Part shown: positions 63,312-64,000 of the stretch, one piece after another
Layout: the number at the start of each line of letters is the position of its first letter
Position numbering within the stretch: position 1 is the first letter of the stretch
NCBI GenBank assembly: GCA_041586615.1
Contig: JBFGZS010000009.1
Location: 1 to 64,000, forward strand
Length of the DNA: 64,000 nt
Origin: Motiliproteus sp041586615
GTDB taxonomy: Bacteria > Pseudomonadota > Gammaproteobacteria > Pseudomonadales > Balneatricaceae
Reading direction: 5' to 3'
Notes under the pieces: generated by a model
What the model saw: only the letters and a program-made list of their open reading frames with translations
Told to the model about the DNA's origin: nothing
Database searches by the model: none
Position numbers and translations under genes: made by a program

Positions 63312-63470
63312 TATTAACCTGGCATCAAAATACCGATCCGTTCGGTCTTTTGATGACGACAAGGCCGGCGCCTGTCCGTCCTTGTCTCACGTGGCTTTGC
63401 GCCACGGCGGTTCATCCATGAACCGCCTATTAAGGCGGCATTTGCGCGGTATTAAGTTGCCGCCTTAATA
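63312..63470 (-). repeat. Hairpin-array element, copy D (159 bp, full length, reverse)
   Basis: Reverse copy with ends TATTAACC (63312) and CCTTAATA (63470), carrying all five hairpins. It is the right edge of the exopolysaccharide locus and mirrors copy A at the left edge. It lies just upstream of the DUF3473 deacetylase gene. Confidence 0.92.
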
Positions 63471-63912
63471 CCTACCCGCTGAACCTGAGGTCCCTCGATT
63501 AACGCGCCTTTTAAAAAGTCAGATCATGCTAGCACAACGTTAGGATGCGTAGGTAGTGAGTGGCGCTATCCGTACGTCTATGTTCTTCTGGGCAAGAAAG
63601 CTTATACAATTTATACAGATAAAGTGCGAGAATTTCTGGGCGTTTAGAATCGTATGCACACGACAGTGCTACACTGCCTGATGCCTTGATGCAGTCTTGA
63701 GTAAATGCCTGACGAAGCATTGCGTTTATGACGCGTAGCTGTATTTATGACGAGTAGCTGTGTTTATGGTGCGTAGCTGTGATTCTGACTTGGTACTGTG
63801 TTTATGACGCGTAGCAGTATTTATGACTAAAGTTGCGTTTATAGAACTGCTGCTTTAGCCGTATGGGGTGGGCCAAATTCCTGTGATGTACTCATGTAGA
63901 TAAGGAAATGGA
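63471..63912. other. Intergenic region between the locus edge and patatin-like gene
   Basis: Apart from the 19-bp array (63722-63845) I see no gene. A 63-codon minus-strand frame at 63529-63720 has no ribosome site or family likeness and was not called. Confidence 0.6.
63722..63845. repeat. 19-bp tandem repeat, six units
   Basis: Units of the type GTGTTTATGACGCGTAGCT start every 19 bases from 63722, with a partial seventh ending near 63845. It lies about 70 bases before the patatin-like gene start. Confidence 0.92.
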
Positions 63913-64000
63913 GTGAATCTTCAGAAAAAGGTTGTTCCAGTGCTTGCTGGCGGAGGGAGCCGATTGTCAGCCCATATCGGGGTGCTGGTTGCTCTTGAAG
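63913..64000 (+). CDS. Patatin-like phospholipase, N-terminal fragment
   Basis: The last 88 bases encode VNLQKKVVPVLAGGGSRLSA and continue HIGVLVALE to the window edge. GGGSRL is the oxyanion loop of patatin-like lipases, and HIGVL matches the usual helix after it. The GTG at 63913 has AAGGA six bases upstream; a nearby ATG at 63908 is out of frame and stops at once. Function beyond lipid acyl hydrolysis cannot be told from the fragment. Confidence 0.75.
   Translation, partial: MNLQKKVVPVLAGGGSRLSAHIGVLVALE

Noticed and set aside
63722..63845. Possible CRISPR or iteron origin near the right edge
   Set aside because: The 19-bp units have no spacers, no replication initiator gene lies nearby, and similar arrays of other sequence are frequent in this window.

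Overview
The window looks like a chromosomal segment of a gammaproteobacterium. The evidence is an SrmB-type helicase with the enterobacterial-like basic C-terminus, PpnP, a PpiC-type parvulin, a Bcr/CflA exporter, a NikKMLQO nickel importer, and a respiratory formate dehydrogenase operon with TorD-like and Tat-target accessory genes. The exosortase A (XrtA/PEP-CTERM) exopolysaccharide cluster suggests an environmental or marine, biofilm-forming species. I cannot name the genus from sequence alone.

Layout. (1) 1-6.65 kb, plus strand: formate dehydrogenase operon (ferredoxin-like protein, TorD-family chaperone, small Tat-target protein, Cys-type catalytic subunit FdhA, iron-sulfur subunit FdhB, cytochrome b subunit FdhC). 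(2) 6.9-10.8 kb: ordinary genes (ppiC, srmB-like helicase, ppnP, Bcr/CflA transporter). (3) 10.9-14.75 kb, minus strand: nickel ECF importer nikK-M-L-Q-O with a NikR-like palindrome upstream. (4) 15-19 kb: YbiB-like PRTase, a solute-binding protein, a Gate-domain membrane protein and an RluA-family pseudouridine synthase. (5) 19.0-63.5 kb: a very large XrtA-type exopolysaccharide locus. (6) The last 88 bases hold the start of a patatin-like gene.

The XrtA locus contains the initiating phosphosugar transferase, a PLP decarboxylase, acyl ligase, exosortase A, a FemAB-like protein, a Cys-less asparagine-synthase-like protein, an acyl carrier protein and a natural fusion of the two exosortase-associated hydrolases. 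It also has a DegT aminotransferase, a GT30-like transferase, deacetylases, a sulfotransferase, a pyruvyltransferase, several glycosyltransferases, a flippase, a heparinase-like lyase, a Wzy-like polymerase, a TIGR03097-type ligase, an MBOAT/SGNH O-acetylation pair, a CapK-like ligase, a glutamine-dependent amidotransferase and a DUF3473 deacetylase. Together they predict a decorated polymer (possible acetyl, pyruvyl, sulfate and amide groups). The outer-membrane exporter, chain-length regulator/kinase, PrsK/PrsR and any PEP-CTERM substrate are not in the window.

Two features are not explained by gene content. A roughly 160-bp element built of five consecutive hairpins, with TATTAA...TTAATA ends and no coding capacity, occurs in eight full or partial copies. 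All lie between 19.0 and 63.5 kb, in gaps between gene blocks and at both edges of the locus. Short tandem-repeat arrays (periods 7-24 bp, most often 15 bp) abut gene starts or ends at more than ten places throughout the window. A 36.9-41.7 kb segment is visibly richer in A+T and carries the decayed end of an IS5-like transposase. A 40-residue membrane protein directly upstream of the MBOAT gene is too short for routine ORF calling.
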